Part shown: piece after piece, positions 45,133 through 53,405 of the stretch | How the letters are laid out: every line of letters begins with the position of its first letter | Position numbering within the stretch: the first letter of the stretch is position 1 | NCBI GenBank assembly: GCA_965277745.1 | Contig: OZ255837.1 | Coordinates: 124,001 to 188,000, forward strand | From: G965277745 sp965277745 | GTDB lineage: Bacteria; Pseudomonadota; Gammaproteobacteria; Cardiobacteriales; Cardiobacteriaceae | Reading direction: 5' to 3' | DNA length: 64,000 nucleotides | Program-made: the position numbers and the translations under genes | Notes under the pieces: model-generated | Databases searched by the model: none | Told to the model about the DNA's origin: nothing | The model's input: the letters and a program-made list of their open reading frames with translations, nothing else

Positions 45133-46116
45133 TCAGCGTTCCCCGAACGCGTTGTCAAGCGTCTTGATCACCGGCTTGGCCAGATACTTCGCCACCGATC
45201 GTCTGCCCGTGCGAACCTCCACCGTCAAAGTCATCCCCGCGAACGGTCGAATCTCGCCAGCGCGACCGCTCGCCTCCTCCAGCCAGGCGCGATCGATTTG
45301 CACATGCACCCGGTAATAGGGCACTTCCCCACTGCGCAAGTCGTTTTTCATCAGGGTGTCGTGACTGATATAGACCACTCGTCCAGGCAGCGCCCCGTAA
45401 ATCGAATAGTCATAAGCATCGAGTTTCACTTCCGCCGTCTGCCCGATTCGCAGCGCCGCGATGTCTTTCGGGGAATAGTTCGCCTCGACGATCAAGGCGC
45501 TGTCGGTCGGCGAAATCTCGAGCAGCTTGTCCCCTGAATGAATCTCGGCACCAAGCGTATGAAAATAGATTTTGTTGACCACGCCGTCTCTTGGTGCAAC
45601 AATCCGCGTCTGATCGAGGTTGTAACGCAGGGTTTGCATTCGTTGCTCTTCACTCACCAGTTTTTCCTCGACAGCGGATAAGTTCTCCTGCGCCATTTCC
45701 AGAAAATGACTGCGCACGTTGGTCAACTCGATCTGCACGTCGCTGCGCTCGCGCTCCAGTCTCAACACTTCGCTCAAGCCGATCGCCCCTTCTTCGAGCA
45801 AGGGCCTGACAACCCCGAGTTCGCGATCGAGTACCGCCAATTTTTTTTGTAACGACTGGATTTTCTCTTCGAGACTGTTTTTGCGGCGACGATAGAGCAA
45901 AGATTGCTCACGCACAAACTCCGGATAGGAATCCAGGCTTGCGGGAAAGCGCATCTCCTCCCCGAGCACTTCCACCTTCAGGCGGACTTGCATCGCCGTA
46001 AGCAGCGCGACCTTGGCTTGGCTGTCGTGGTAAGAAGCCGCCGCCCGCGTCGGGTCGAGAGACGCCAGCAGGTCGCCCTTCTTTACCTCGTCCCCTTCCT
46101 TAAATTCCAAGTTCAA
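45133..46116 (-). pseudogene. HlyD-family type I secretion adaptor, N-terminus missing
   Basis: The 327 codons encode a membrane fusion protein. A half lipoyl motif (EFKEGDEVKKGDLLASLDPTRA) comes first, then a long coiled coil (about residues 30-190), the second half lipoyl motif (IVAPRDGVVNKIYFHTLGAEIHSGDKLLEISP) and a beta-barrel ending PFAGMTLTVEVRTGRRSV. The cytoplasmic tail, transmembrane helix and first strand are lost. The frame opens at a TTG right after tandem TAA stops within AT-rich sequence next to an IS5 fragment. Without its membrane anchor it cannot work in a type I secretion system. No ABC exporter gene is present in the window. Confidence 0.85.
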
Positions 46117-46214
46117 GATAGATAATTTTTATTACCGAAATATATCAAGACTAAAACTTCATTTTTAGAACATCGAGAGAATAGATTTTCTCGAAAAGAA
46201 AGATAAACGATGTT

Positions 46215-46507
46215 ATGCGCGAGACGTTTTTGGAGAACGATGCCGTTGTCCCGTGGTTACGGTCGCAGGCGCTGATTGCGCCTTATGACAACAGGGCGCG
46301 GCACGGTTGTCGGCAAAACCGCTTTACGTGGTCTTGCGAATCGGCTTTCTTCAGCAATGATATCTCCCGTCCGATCCTGGCGTTGAGGAAGCGTTTTACG
46401 ACAGCCTTTGCGAGTCTTGCCCTTTCCTGTGACGCGCTTGCCGACGAGACGACGATTCTCGATTTCCATTCTCTTCTCGAGGCGCAAGCTTTGAGCGAAC
46501 ACATGTG
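46215..46507 (+). pseudogene. IS5-family transposase N-terminal remnant
   Basis: The readable frame starts at ATG 46215 (MRETFLENDAVVPW) and contains DALADETTILDFHSLLEAQALSEHM near its end, matching the LPDESTILRFRHLLE motif before the DDE core of IS5 transposases. The middle is degenerate: VEEAFYDSL, expected from the family, is in another frame near 46385. Nothing of the catalytic domain remains. It probably truncated the HlyD-type gene on its left. Confidence 0.7.
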
Positions 46508-46586
46508 CGAGCGCGTTTCTTCGGACATTGTGTAAATCGGCGTCGATGCCAAGGGCATCGAGACGGGCAGCGTTTGCCCTGGCGGA
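46503..46586 (-). repeat. Partial copy of the dinB thumb/HhH region
   Basis: Directly beyond the dinB stop, 84 bases on the minus strand encode ANAARLDALGIDA then DLHNVRRNALAHVF. This parallels ATAVRLDTLGIHTGADLRNAEEALLTRHF inside DinB (plus-strand 47000-47095). The DNA aligns well with one 6-base gap. It is a degenerate tandem partial duplication cut by the IS5 remnant. Confidence 0.7.
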
Positions 46587-47648
46587 TCAAAAAAGCGACG
46601 CCTGACGGAGAGGACCGCCAAGCGGCGCTATCCGCGAATAGAGGATGCCGACCAGACGCACCGGAAGATGCCGGGGGGTATCGGCATAGAGCAGACGAAT
46701 CCAGTCGTGTGCGCTCTCGGCAGTCGGAAAAGGGATGTTCATGCTACGTGTACGGGTGATCTGACTGAAATCACGGTATTTGATTTTGATCGTCAACGTA
46801 CGGGCGCCGAGTCGTTTATCCGCCATCGCGGCAAACGCGCTCCGATTCTGCGAGAACAGCGCCTCGAGAATTTCCCCGCTGTCGTGAAGATCACGGGCAA
46901 AGGTGGTCTCCGCCGCAACGGATTTCCGCACGCGATGAGGTGTGACTTCGCGCGGGTCGATTCCGTTGGCGATCAGGTGGTAAAACTTGCCGCGTTTGCC
47001 GAAATGTCTCGTCAATAGGGCTTCTTCGGCGTTACGTAGATCGGCGCCGGTGTGGATGCCAAGGGTGTCGAGACGGACAGCGGTTGCCTTGCCGATGCCA
47101 TGGAATTTGCCAACCGGCAGGCGGTCGATGAAGGTACTTGCCGCTTGCGGTGTGATGACGGCGATGCCATTCGGTTTGTTCAGATCCGAAGCGATTTTCG
47201 CGAGCATTTTGTTGTAAGAAACACCGGCGGAGGCGGTCAAACCGGTCTCGCGGTAAATCGTTGTACAAAGTGATTTCGCGATGCGGGTCGCGGATCCACG
47301 GAACATCCGGCTTGCACTGACATCGAGATAGGCCTCGTCGAGCGACAACGCTTCGATCGTCTCGCTGAAGCGACGCATGATCGCGCGTATTTCCGCACTT
47401 ACGCGACGATAGACGACAAGACGGGGGCGCAAAAATACACCATCCGGGCAAAGCTTGCTTGCCTGTGCCGCGGGCATGGCGGAATGGACGCCAAAACGTC
47501 TCGCTTCGTAACTACAAGTCGAGACGACACCACGGGCGTTTGGATCGCCGCCGACAATCACCGGTCTAACGCGCAGCGCCGGGTTGTCGCGTTGTTCGAC
47601 CGAGGCAAAAAACGCGTCCATGTCAAGATGAATGATTTTACGCGTCAT
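46587..47648 (-). CDS. dinB: DNA polymerase IV (Y family)
   Basis: Error-prone translesion polymerase. From ATG 47648 (353 residues) it begins TRKIIHLDMDAFFASVE, with the metal-binding Asp residues. It continues with YEARRFGVHSAMP, the second catalytic site SLDEAYLDVS (about 103-110), ASAGVSYNKMLAKIASDLNKPNG, and the helix-hairpin-helix FHGIGKATAVRLDTLGI. The C-terminal little-finger domain ends GGPLRQASLF, compatible with a beta-clamp-binding peptide QxSLF. A 50-codon upstream extension of the frame was rejected. I see no LexA-type operator in the 100 bases upstream. Confidence 0.96.
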   Translation of the reverse strand: MTRKIIHLDMDAFFASVEQRDNPALRVRPVIVGGDPNARGVVSTCSYEARRFGVHSAMPAAQASKLCPDGVFLRPRLVVYRRVSAEIRAIMRRFSETIEALSLDEAYLDVSASRMFRGSATRIAKSLCTTIYRETGLTASAGVSYNKMLAKIASDLNKPNGIAVITPQAASTFIDRLPVGKFHGIGKATAVRLDTLGIHTGADLRNAEEALLTRHFGKRGKFYHLIANGIDPREVTPHRVRKSVAAETTFARDLHDSGEILEALFSQNRSAFAAMADKRLGARTLTIKIKYRDFSQITRTRSMNIPFPTAESAHDWIRLLYADTPRHLPVRLVGILYSRIAPLGGPLRQASLF

Positions 47649-48237
47649 CTGCAAACGCGGAAAATTCCGCGGACAAGGCACGCCTCGTACCGTTTGCCAA
47701 CATGGTGATAATCGGCGAAACCGGTAAAAGATTGGCACCAAAGCCGGAAACAACAAACATAATGGAACATCGCGGTTTATTTCCCTTGATAAATGCAAAT
47801 ATTGTAGATCGCGGAAGCGGCCTTTATCAAAGACAAAAGGAAATCAGTCGGCAAAACCCCATTGTCTTCGATTCAAGGATAAAACGACGCTTCAAGCGCT
47901 TTGCCATAGATAATCACGGGAAATTTTCCAGGACTGAAAGTGGAAAAATCAACGGCTATTGTCACGGTGCGTCAAAAGGCACACACCAACGCGCCTCGTA
48001 CCGGCGGCAATAACACTCGCCACGGCGCAGCGACCGTCTTTGCGACATCTCGCGCGGCCTACGCCAGGCGATTTCTTAGGCGTGTACGATCTTTTGTTGT
48101 TATCATACCTCTCGAACGATTATCCTTGGGGCGGGGCGTCAATGCAAGGGTCTCACACGTCACTATCGTGGCGGCGATCGAGGAAATATAGTAAGCGCGA
48201 TTCATCGTACACACGGAAGATCGAGGAAGCAATCATC
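47649..48237. other. Gene-free region between divergent dinB and arsC
   Basis: About 590 bases. Several short frames exist on both strands but none has recognisable composition or a good ribosome-binding site. The segment 48090-48110 (TTGTTGTTATCATACC) may contain a -10 box for arsC. No IS end or RNA gene was identified. Confidence 0.35.
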
Positions 48238-48588
48238 ATGTCCGCATTCATCGTTTATCACAATCCAAATTGCAGCACGTCACGCAAGGTAGTCAAAAAA
48301 CTGCGCATGACCGGCAAAGCGGTGGAAATCGTTCGCTATTTGGAAACACCGCCGAACATCGCCGCCTTGCAGGCGATCGTCGCCAAGACCGGCAAGCCGG
48401 TGCGCGCTTTGCTGCGTAGCAAAGAATCCCTTTACGCGGAATTCGGACTCGAGGAGCCGTCGCTCAATGATAAAATCCTTTATCAGGCGATGGCGACGCA
48501 TCCGATTTTGATCAAGCGGCCAATCGTGGTCAAGGGTGCTCGAGCGGTGCTTGGCCGTCCGGCGGATCTCGTCGATACGCTGATCTGA
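48238..48588 (+). CDS. arsC: Arsenate reductase (glutaredoxin-coupled, ArsC type)
   Basis: The 116-residue protein begins MSAFIVYHNPNCSTSRKVV, with the catalytic Cys12 in the HNPxCSTSR motif of thioredoxin-fold ArsC. It continues with VRYLETPP, the Arg-containing ALLRSKESLYAEFGL segment, and HPILIKRPIVVKGARAVLGRP, which in the E. coli enzyme supplies arsenic-binding arginines. It would reduce arsenate to arsenite with glutathione and glutaredoxin. No arsB or arsR is present, so it may be a general YfgD-like relative instead. The MarC gene follows 10 bases downstream. Confidence 0.88.
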   Translation: MSAFIVYHNPNCSTSRKVVKKLRMTGKAVEIVRYLETPPNIAALQAIVAKTGKPVRALLRSKESLYAEFGLEEPSLNDKILYQAMATHPILIKRPIVVKGARAVLGRPADLVDTLI

Positions 48589-48598
48589 GGAAGTCAGC

Positions 48599-49201
48599 AT
48601 GGAAATGCTCGCCATTGCGATCACCTTGTTTTTGATCATGGACCCACTCGGTAGCGTGCCGGTTTTTCTTGTCGCATTGAAAAATGTCGCTCCCGAACGG
48701 CGCCAGAAGGTGCTGTTGCGCGAAGTGTCGATCGCCTATGGCATCATGGTGCTCTTTCTGTTTTCCGGCCCATGGGTGCTCGCCATCCTGGGACTTTCCC
48801 GTGAAGCGGTTTCCATGTGTGGCGCAATCGTCTTGTTTATCATCTCGATTCGGATGATTTTTCCCGCGCGCGATGGACATATTCTCGGCGGAGAAGACGA
48901 GGACGGCGAGGAACCACTGATCGTACCGTTGGCCATGCCCCTGCTTGCCGGACCATCACTGCTCGCGACGCTGATTCTCCTCGTCAAGAAAGACCCCGAA
49001 CATATCCAGCACTTGTTTCTAGCGATGAGTGGCGCGTGGCTCGCCACTTCTCTTATTTTGCTCGCCTCGCCTATGTTGTTTCGGGTGCTCGGTCACCGCG
49101 GACTCAAGGCGATCGAGCGTTTGATGGGGATGATTCTGATCTCGGTTTCAATGCAGATGTTGCTTGATGTGATCACCGAGATCGCTACCGGCCTGAAGTG
49201 A
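48599..49201 (+). CDS. MarC/YhgN-family inner-membrane protein
   Basis: A 200-residue protein with about six transmembrane helices. Family motifs are FLIMDPLGSVPVFL (about 11-24), an acidic cytoplasmic loop (GGEDEDGEEP, about 100), and VPLAMPLLAGPSLLATLILL (about 108-127), followed by a LMGMILISVSMQMLLDVI C-terminal helix. The MarC/UPF0056 family is widespread and its function is not established despite the historical link to antibiotic resistance. It is probably co-transcribed with arsC. An IS630 element begins 17 bases after its stop. Confidence 0.9.
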   Translation: MEMLAIAITLFLIMDPLGSVPVFLVALKNVAPERRQKVLLREVSIAYGIMVLFLFSGPWVLAILGLSREAVSMCGAIVLFIISIRMIFPARDGHILGGEDEDGEEPLIVPLAMPLLAGPSLLATLILLVKKDPEHIQHLFLAMSGAWLATSLILLASPMLFRVLGHRGLKAIERLMGMILISVSMQMLLDVITEIATGLK

Positions 49202-49217
49202 GGGCGTGACCGTCCTA

Positions 49218-50368
49218 GTCACCTGAATCTAAAGTTCGCCGCATAATGTTTGATCAGCACGTTGGCAAAAGCGCCTGACGGAGGCCAGGATTTCATCAGC
49301 AGATTTCGTCCATTTGAAAGGCTTTGGGTTCTCGTTGTGGCACTGAATGAATTTGGTGATATCGGCTTCCAGGGATTTGACAGAGGTATGCGCTCCCCGC
49401 TGTACCTGTTTGCGGGTGAGTTCGGCAAACCAACGCTCGACCTGATTGATCCATGATGCCGATGTGGGGGTGAAGTGGACGTGGTAGCGCGGTCGGCGGG
49501 CGAGCCACGCTTTGACCTCCTTGGTTTTGTGGGTGGCGTAATTGTCCATGATGATATGGATATCCAGATCATCGGGCATATTGGCGTCGATTTCCTTCAG
49601 AAAGGACAGAAACTCTTTGGCCCTGTGGCGCTTGTAGCATTTCCCGATCACAAAGCCGCTGGCCACGTCGAGAGCCGCGAACAGCGATGTCGTGCCATGA
49701 CGCACATAATCGTGGGTCTGCCGTTCGGGGATGCCGGGGGGCATTGGCAGAATGGGTTGGGAGCGGTCCAATGCCTGGATCTGGCTCTTCTCGTCAACGG
49801 ACAACACCAAGGCCCGGTTGGGCGGCGAGAGATAGAGGCCGACGATATCGCGAACCTTCTCGACGAACAAAGGGTCACTGGACAGTTTGAAGGTATCGCT
49901 GCGATGGGGTTGGAGGCCAAAGGCATTCCAAATGCGGCGGATCGTCGTGTGTGACAGGCCTGTTTCCTTCGCCATCGAACGGATGGACCAATGGGTGGCG
50001 TCACGGGGCTTGCTGTGCAATGTCCGTTCAATGACCGCCGCGACCTGATCGTCTTCAACTGTGCGCGGGCGGCCGGGGCGTGCCTCATCGAGAAGGCCGT
50101 CCACACGATCCTTGACGAACCACCGCCGCCACTTGCCCACCGTGTGCTCGTGAAATCCGAGCTCGGCTCCAACCTCCTTGCTCGAAAGCCCGTCGGCGCA
50201 ACGCAGGACCATCCGGCATCGATCGGAAAAAGAACGGGGAGCCCGGTGTCGCCGAACCTGACGCTCAAGGTAGTCACGCTCCTCAGAACTCAAAACCAAT
50301 GGCGGTGATGGCCGCCCCTTTCTGCCTGGCATAAAACACCCTCCGGGATAGTCAAACGTCCCAGAGTC
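49218..50368 (-). mobile_element. Complete-looking IS630-family insertion sequence
   Basis: About 1150 bases around an intact transposase gene. TA dinucleotides lie at 49216-49217 and 50369-50370, where IS630-type duplications are expected. The terminal repeats under this placement are weak (GTCACCTGAATCT against GACTCTGGGACGT), so the exact ends are uncertain by a few bases. Confidence 0.6.
49229..50332 (-). CDS. IS630-family transposase
   Basis: A full 367-residue transposase. Residues 10-130 hold two helix-turn-helix-like parts (SSKEVGAELGFHEHTVGKWRRWF and GLSHTTIRRIWNAFGLQPHR). The DDE domain follows: LVLSVDEKSQIQALDR (first Asp), IHIIMDNYATHKTKEVKAWL (second Asp), and TSASWINQVERWFAELTRKQ (Glu). 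The DEKSQIQ and WINQVE motifs mark the IS630 subgroup common in proteobacteria. No stop or frameshift is present, so this copy may be active. It differs strongly from the IS630 copy at 25.5 kb. Confidence 0.93.
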   Translation of the reverse strand: MPGRKGRPSPPLVLSSEERDYLERQVRRHRAPRSFSDRCRMVLRCADGLSSKEVGAELGFHEHTVGKWRRWFVKDRVDGLLDEARPGRPRTVEDDQVAAVIERTLHSKPRDATHWSIRSMAKETGLSHTTIRRIWNAFGLQPHRSDTFKLSSDPLFVEKVRDIVGLYLSPPNRALVLSVDEKSQIQALDRSQPILPMPPGIPERQTHDYVRHGTTSLFAALDVASGFVIGKCYKRHRAKEFLSFLKEIDANMPDDLDIHIIMDNYATHKTKEVKAWLARRPRYHVHFTPTSASWINQVERWFAELTRKQVQRGAHTSVKSLEADITKFIQCHNENPKPFKWTKSADEILASVRRFCQRADQTLCGEL

Positions 50369-50526
50369 TATGTCTCCTCAATCAATTTATGAAGCGATTT
50401 TCAGTTCCATATGACTAGCTTTAGACTGCCCAGTTTGCCCGGCAAGGACGTGTTGCAAGCGGGCGAAAACATGGGTCAAAATGATGGGTCGCCAGAGATA
50501 GAGACCGTTGCATGTGCGGAAGAAAA

Positions 50527-50601
50527 TGGTGGGTCGTGAGCGATTCGAACGCTCGACCAATTGGTTAAAAGCCAACTGCTCTACCACTGAGCTAACGACC
50601 C
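50527..50601 (-). tRNA. tRNA-Lys (anticodon TTT)
   Basis: A 75-base cloverleaf with encoded CCA. The acceptor stem GGGTCGT pairs with ACGACCC, the D arm is GCTCAGTGGTAGAGC, and the anticodon stem-loop TTGGCTTTTAACCAA carries TTT. The T arm GAGCG/TTCGAAT/CGCTC is complete. It lies about 160 bases beyond the end of the IS630 element. Confidence 0.97.
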
Positions 50602-50695
50602 CCGCGAATCGCAAGCGGACATTATAGGGAAATATGACCGTGATGCAAGCAATTACGCTCTTCGCCGCATTTTTTCCCCTGATTGACCGATGTCG

Positions 50696-51550
50696 TCATT
50701 TTCGAAGCAATCTTTTCAGCCAATGCGTGCGCGGATGGAGAAGATCGCAGATCGCTTGATAGTCCGGTTCCTTCTCATCGATCACCCCGTAGCGCAAGCA
50801 GCAATCGATCATGACCAGGGCGGAATTGAATTTGACCCGATCACCGCGGCGCAGGAGGTCGGGGATTTCTCTTAGCGGTAGACACAGGAAATCCGCCACT
50901 TCGCCGTCACGATTGTGCGGATGAAAATCCTCGGGGAGGAAAAGATCGTAGCAAAACATTACGTCCGCACGCAGGCCGTTTTCCACTTCATAGAAATAGC
51001 TCCCCACACCGACGGAAAAAGCGCTTGCGCTCAGTGACCCGGAAATACCGGCTTCTTCCGCACATTCCTTTTGCATGTTCGCGAAAGGACTGATTCCCCA
51101 GGGCAGGCCGCCGGCGGCGATTTGGTCGAGTTTGCCGGGATCGGTGGGTTTGTTCCGGGCGCGCCTGCCTAGCCACAGAGAAAGACCGTCCGCCTTCCTG
51201 ACCAAGCCGTTGACGTGTACACCGTAACCGCAACCGCCGAATACGGGCATTGCCGCGCGTTCGATCAGCGCTTGCGGCGGATGCTGATAATCCCGGCCAA
51301 GGGCGTACCACTCTCCGCGCCAGCCGGGCACCAGACCGTCGGCGGCAAGCTTCGCCGTAATTTTTGCAAGACGGGCGGTATTGCCGCTCAAGTCTTTCGC
51401 CTTTCCCCAGCGGTAGCCGTTTTGCCACACCGAGGTGGAAAATCCGTAGGCGTCGAGCAACTTTCGCTGCTTGGCGCTCAGCAAGCCGACTCTTTCGCCA
51501 TTGCAATAAAGGGGACGGTAATTTTCCGGGCGCGCGGTGTTCGCGGCCAT
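50696..51550 (-). CDS. Nudix hydrolase with DUF4743 N-terminal domain
   Basis: A 284-residue protein (ATG 51550, chosen because GAGG lies five bases upstream; an ATG seven codons earlier is possible). The N-terminal 120 residues resemble DUF4743 (YRPLYCNGERVGLL, then a WRGEWYALG segment). The C-terminal Nudix domain contains GGLPWGISPFANMQKECAEEAGI, which fits the Nudix box with the KEC-EEAG core. Such proteins are related to the region next to thiamine pyrophosphokinase in fungi and may hydrolyse damaged thiamine diphosphates, which is known only for a few relatives. It starts right after the flavin reductase-like gene. Confidence 0.82.
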   Translation of the reverse strand: MAANTARPENYRPLYCNGERVGLLSAKQRKLLDAYGFSTSVWQNGYRWGKAKDLSGNTARLAKITAKLAADGLVPGWRGEWYALGRDYQHPPQALIERAAMPVFGGCGYGVHVNGLVRKADGLSLWLGRRARNKPTDPGKLDQIAAGGLPWGISPFANMQKECAEEAGISGSLSASAFSVGVGSYFYEVENGLRADVMFCYDLFLPEDFHPHNRDGEVADFLCLPLREIPDLLRRGDRVKFNSALVMIDCCLRYGVIDEKEPDYQAICDLLHPRTHWLKRLLRK

Positions 51551-51574
51551 GATCACCTCGAGCAAAGTCATCGC

Positions 51575-52039
51575 TCAAGCGAACATCTGACCGTTGTGAT
51601 AAAGCAGCGGCCGACGTTCAGGATACAGGTAGGTTTCATCCACCGCGGCGATAAAAATATCATGGTCGCCGCGGCAGATACGGTCACGGATGCTAACCAG
51701 CAGATTGGCCTGGGCGTTGGCGAGCATCGCTTCGCCGGTAACGTTATCATAGAGAAGATCGTCATTGAGTCCATCACGCTTGGCACCCGCGAACTGATAA
51801 GCGAGATTTCTCTGTCCGGCGGCGAGAATATTAATGACCACAACCTCGCGTCTGCCAAGCAGCGGGTATACGTAGGCGCCATGATCAATGCAAAACAGCA
51901 CGAGCGGTGGATTGAGCGATAACGCGCTGAAAGCGCTGACAGTGATGCCCTGCACTTGCTGCCCCTCCTTCCAGGTAATTACCGTGACTCCGCTCGCAAA
52001 CAGACGCATGGCGTCTTTGAAAGATTGTTCGTTGATCAT
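51575..52039 (-). CDS. Flavin reductase-like FMN-binding protein
   Basis: From ATG 52039 the protein has 154 residues and a complete flavin_reductase-type split beta-barrel: FKDAMRLFASGVTVITWKEGQQVQGITVSAFSALSLNPPLVLFCIDH (about 6-52), then VVVINILAAGQRNLAYQFAG and a C-terminal GDHDIFIAAVDE with the conserved G-H segment. These proteins bind FMN and reduce it with NAD(P)H, often serving a two-component monooxygenase. No monooxygenase is nearby, so the partner is unknown. It is followed by the Nudix gene on the same strand and may share its transcript. Confidence 0.88.
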   Translation of the reverse strand: MINEQSFKDAMRLFASGVTVITWKEGQQVQGITVSAFSALSLNPPLVLFCIDHGAYVYPLLGRREVVVINILAAGQRNLAYQFAGAKRDGLNDDLLYDNVTGEAMLANAQANLLVSIRDRICRGDHDIFIAAVDETYLYPERRPLLYHNGQMFA

Positions 52040-52075
52040 GCAAAATTCCTTGGCGTGGTCGGCGCTATCATACAA

Positions 52076-52379
52076 GAATCCGCGTCTTTGGGAGACGCCA
52101 CGCGATAACTTGTCGCCGGAAAAGCGTTATGCGGTCAATCGAAAAGGTCATGAAACGCCTGCCTCTAACATGGGGCAGTCACGAGATCACAGCGGTTTTT
52201 ATACTGCTTTTCGGAGTACTCTCGCCAAGGACAAGCGTACGTTTATGAACGCGGTGTTTTGTATACTGCATGCAAAGGCAACTTATCGCCAGACGATGGG
52301 GCGCAATATGAAGCTTTTTCTCCTTCAGGAACGCCTGTCCGATGAAGTGAAATAAAATCGACGACGCGGGCACGGAGAA
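52076..52379. other. Non-coding region between flavin reductase and integrase remnant
   Basis: About 300 bases of mixed composition. Short frames on both strands have no recognisable content. It may be residual island DNA. Confidence 0.3.
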
Positions 52380-52630
52380 AGGCGTCTCGCCGCGTTCCAT
52401 CCGTGTCGCGGCTGCGCCGCCGCCTGAAGCGTTTCTTGCAGCGACATGGCGGGATAGACGCCAAGCATTGTGTGCGCCTACCACCATGGGTAGCGCAACA
52501 CCCACGCTTTGGATCCGCTTAGGCGTACTTCGTGCATCAGTTCGTTCGCGTCGGCCAAGCGATATCTCTTCTCTTGCGCCTTGGCAGCGCGTCCCCCTGT
52601 TACGGAAAGCACTGTGAGGCAAGCTCCCGT
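52380..52630 (-). pseudogene. P4-type integrase remnant (DUF4102 domain) beside tRNA-Arg
   Basis: Two minus-strand pieces match the N-terminal domain of tyrosine integrases of the P4/DUF4102 type. The first is LTVLSVTGGRAAKAQEKRYRLADANELMHEV followed by SGSKAWVLRYPW (52480-52620). The second, in another frame, is MLGVYPAMSLQETLQAA (52420-52475), matching the LGVYPDVSLAEAR motif. The catalytic domain is absent. The fragment begins about 145 bases beyond the 3' end of tRNA-Arg and reads in the same direction, the normal placement for an integrase of an island inserted at that tRNA. Confidence 0.8.
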
Positions 52631-52774
52631 TTCATCGCCTTGCCCCACAGTATGCCCCACCATTTATGCGGGAAGCAACGGTATTCGATGGCAGCTCATG
52701 AGACATGAACAGAAGAAAAGATACTGAAAAAAAAGGATATTTGAGAGAACAAGACAGAACATAAAAAAGAGGGA

Positions 52775-52852
52775 TGGTGGCCAAGGCCGGAGTCGAACCG
52801 GCAACCTTTCCCTTAGGAGGGGACTGCTCTATCCAATTGAGCTACAAGGCCA
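52775..52852 (-). tRNA. tRNA-Arg (anticodon CCT) with mismatched acceptor stem
   Basis: The minus strand gives GGCCTTG TAGCTC..., an anticodon loop CTCCTAA (CCT) on a GTCCC-type stem, a T arm GCCGG TTCGACT CCGGC, and CCA. The acceptor 3' strand reads CTTGGCC, so pairs 5:68 and 6:67 are T.T mismatches while the other five are Watson-Crick. The gene lies next to an integrase remnant and just upstream of rnpB. Confidence 0.9.
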
Positions 52853-52856
52853 GCAC

Positions 52857-53181
52857 GAGTTTGCCGATAAGCCGGATTCTGTCGTGGACAATCATTCCTC
52901 TGCGACCGCCATTACTGACAATCTGTAGCGATCTACCCGGAACCACGGCGGGCCGCCGCAACGATTCCCTATTTGATCTTGCTCTGAGTGGGGTTTACCC
53001 TGCCGCGCCTGTTACCAGGCGCGCGGTGCGCTCTTACCGCACCATTTCACCCTTACCCGAAGGCGGTATTTTTTCTGTGGCACTTTCCATCAGCTCGCGC
53101 TGCCCGGGTGTTACCCGGCACCCTGCCCTGTAGAGTCCGGACTTTCCTCCAACTTGCGTCAGCGATTGTCTGGCAAACTCG
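52857..53181 (-). ncRNA. rnpB: RNase P RNA (class A)
   Basis: The catalytic RNA of RNase P, which matures tRNA 5' ends. On the minus strand the 5' part reads GAGTTTGCCAGACAATCGC then GGAGGAAAGTCCGGACTC and CAGGGTGCCGGGTAAC. The middle contains GGTAAGGGTGAAATGGTGCGGTAAGAGCGCACC split by small changes. The 3' part is CCACGACAGAATCCGGCTTATCGGCAAACTC, pairing with the 5' end (GAGTTTGCC/GGCAAACTC). The universally conserved P4 and CR elements are recognisable. Length is about 325 bases; the exact ends are inferred from the terminal helix. Confidence 0.95.
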
Positions 53182-53405
53182 TCTCGCGGATTTTACGCCA
53201 ATAAGAACGAAAGCTGAAATTTTCCGTGTCCCTGTCATTTGTCCCAAAATCGGGAAACGCTCCTCGTAGAGGCCCCGACGCTCTGCTTCAACCCGACTTC
53301 GGCGTTGCAAGGGGATGTCAGCGGCACCTGGCAGCGCGCCCGGGTTGCCCATCCTGTACGTAAGACGCGCCTGAGAAAATTCATCCAAAGGATCAATGCA
53401 GGTTG

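Noticed and set aside
47000..47095. Second DinB-like gene
   Set aside because: The similar sequence at 46503-46586 covers only about 28 codons and lacks any catalytic motif, so it is listed as a repeat fragment.
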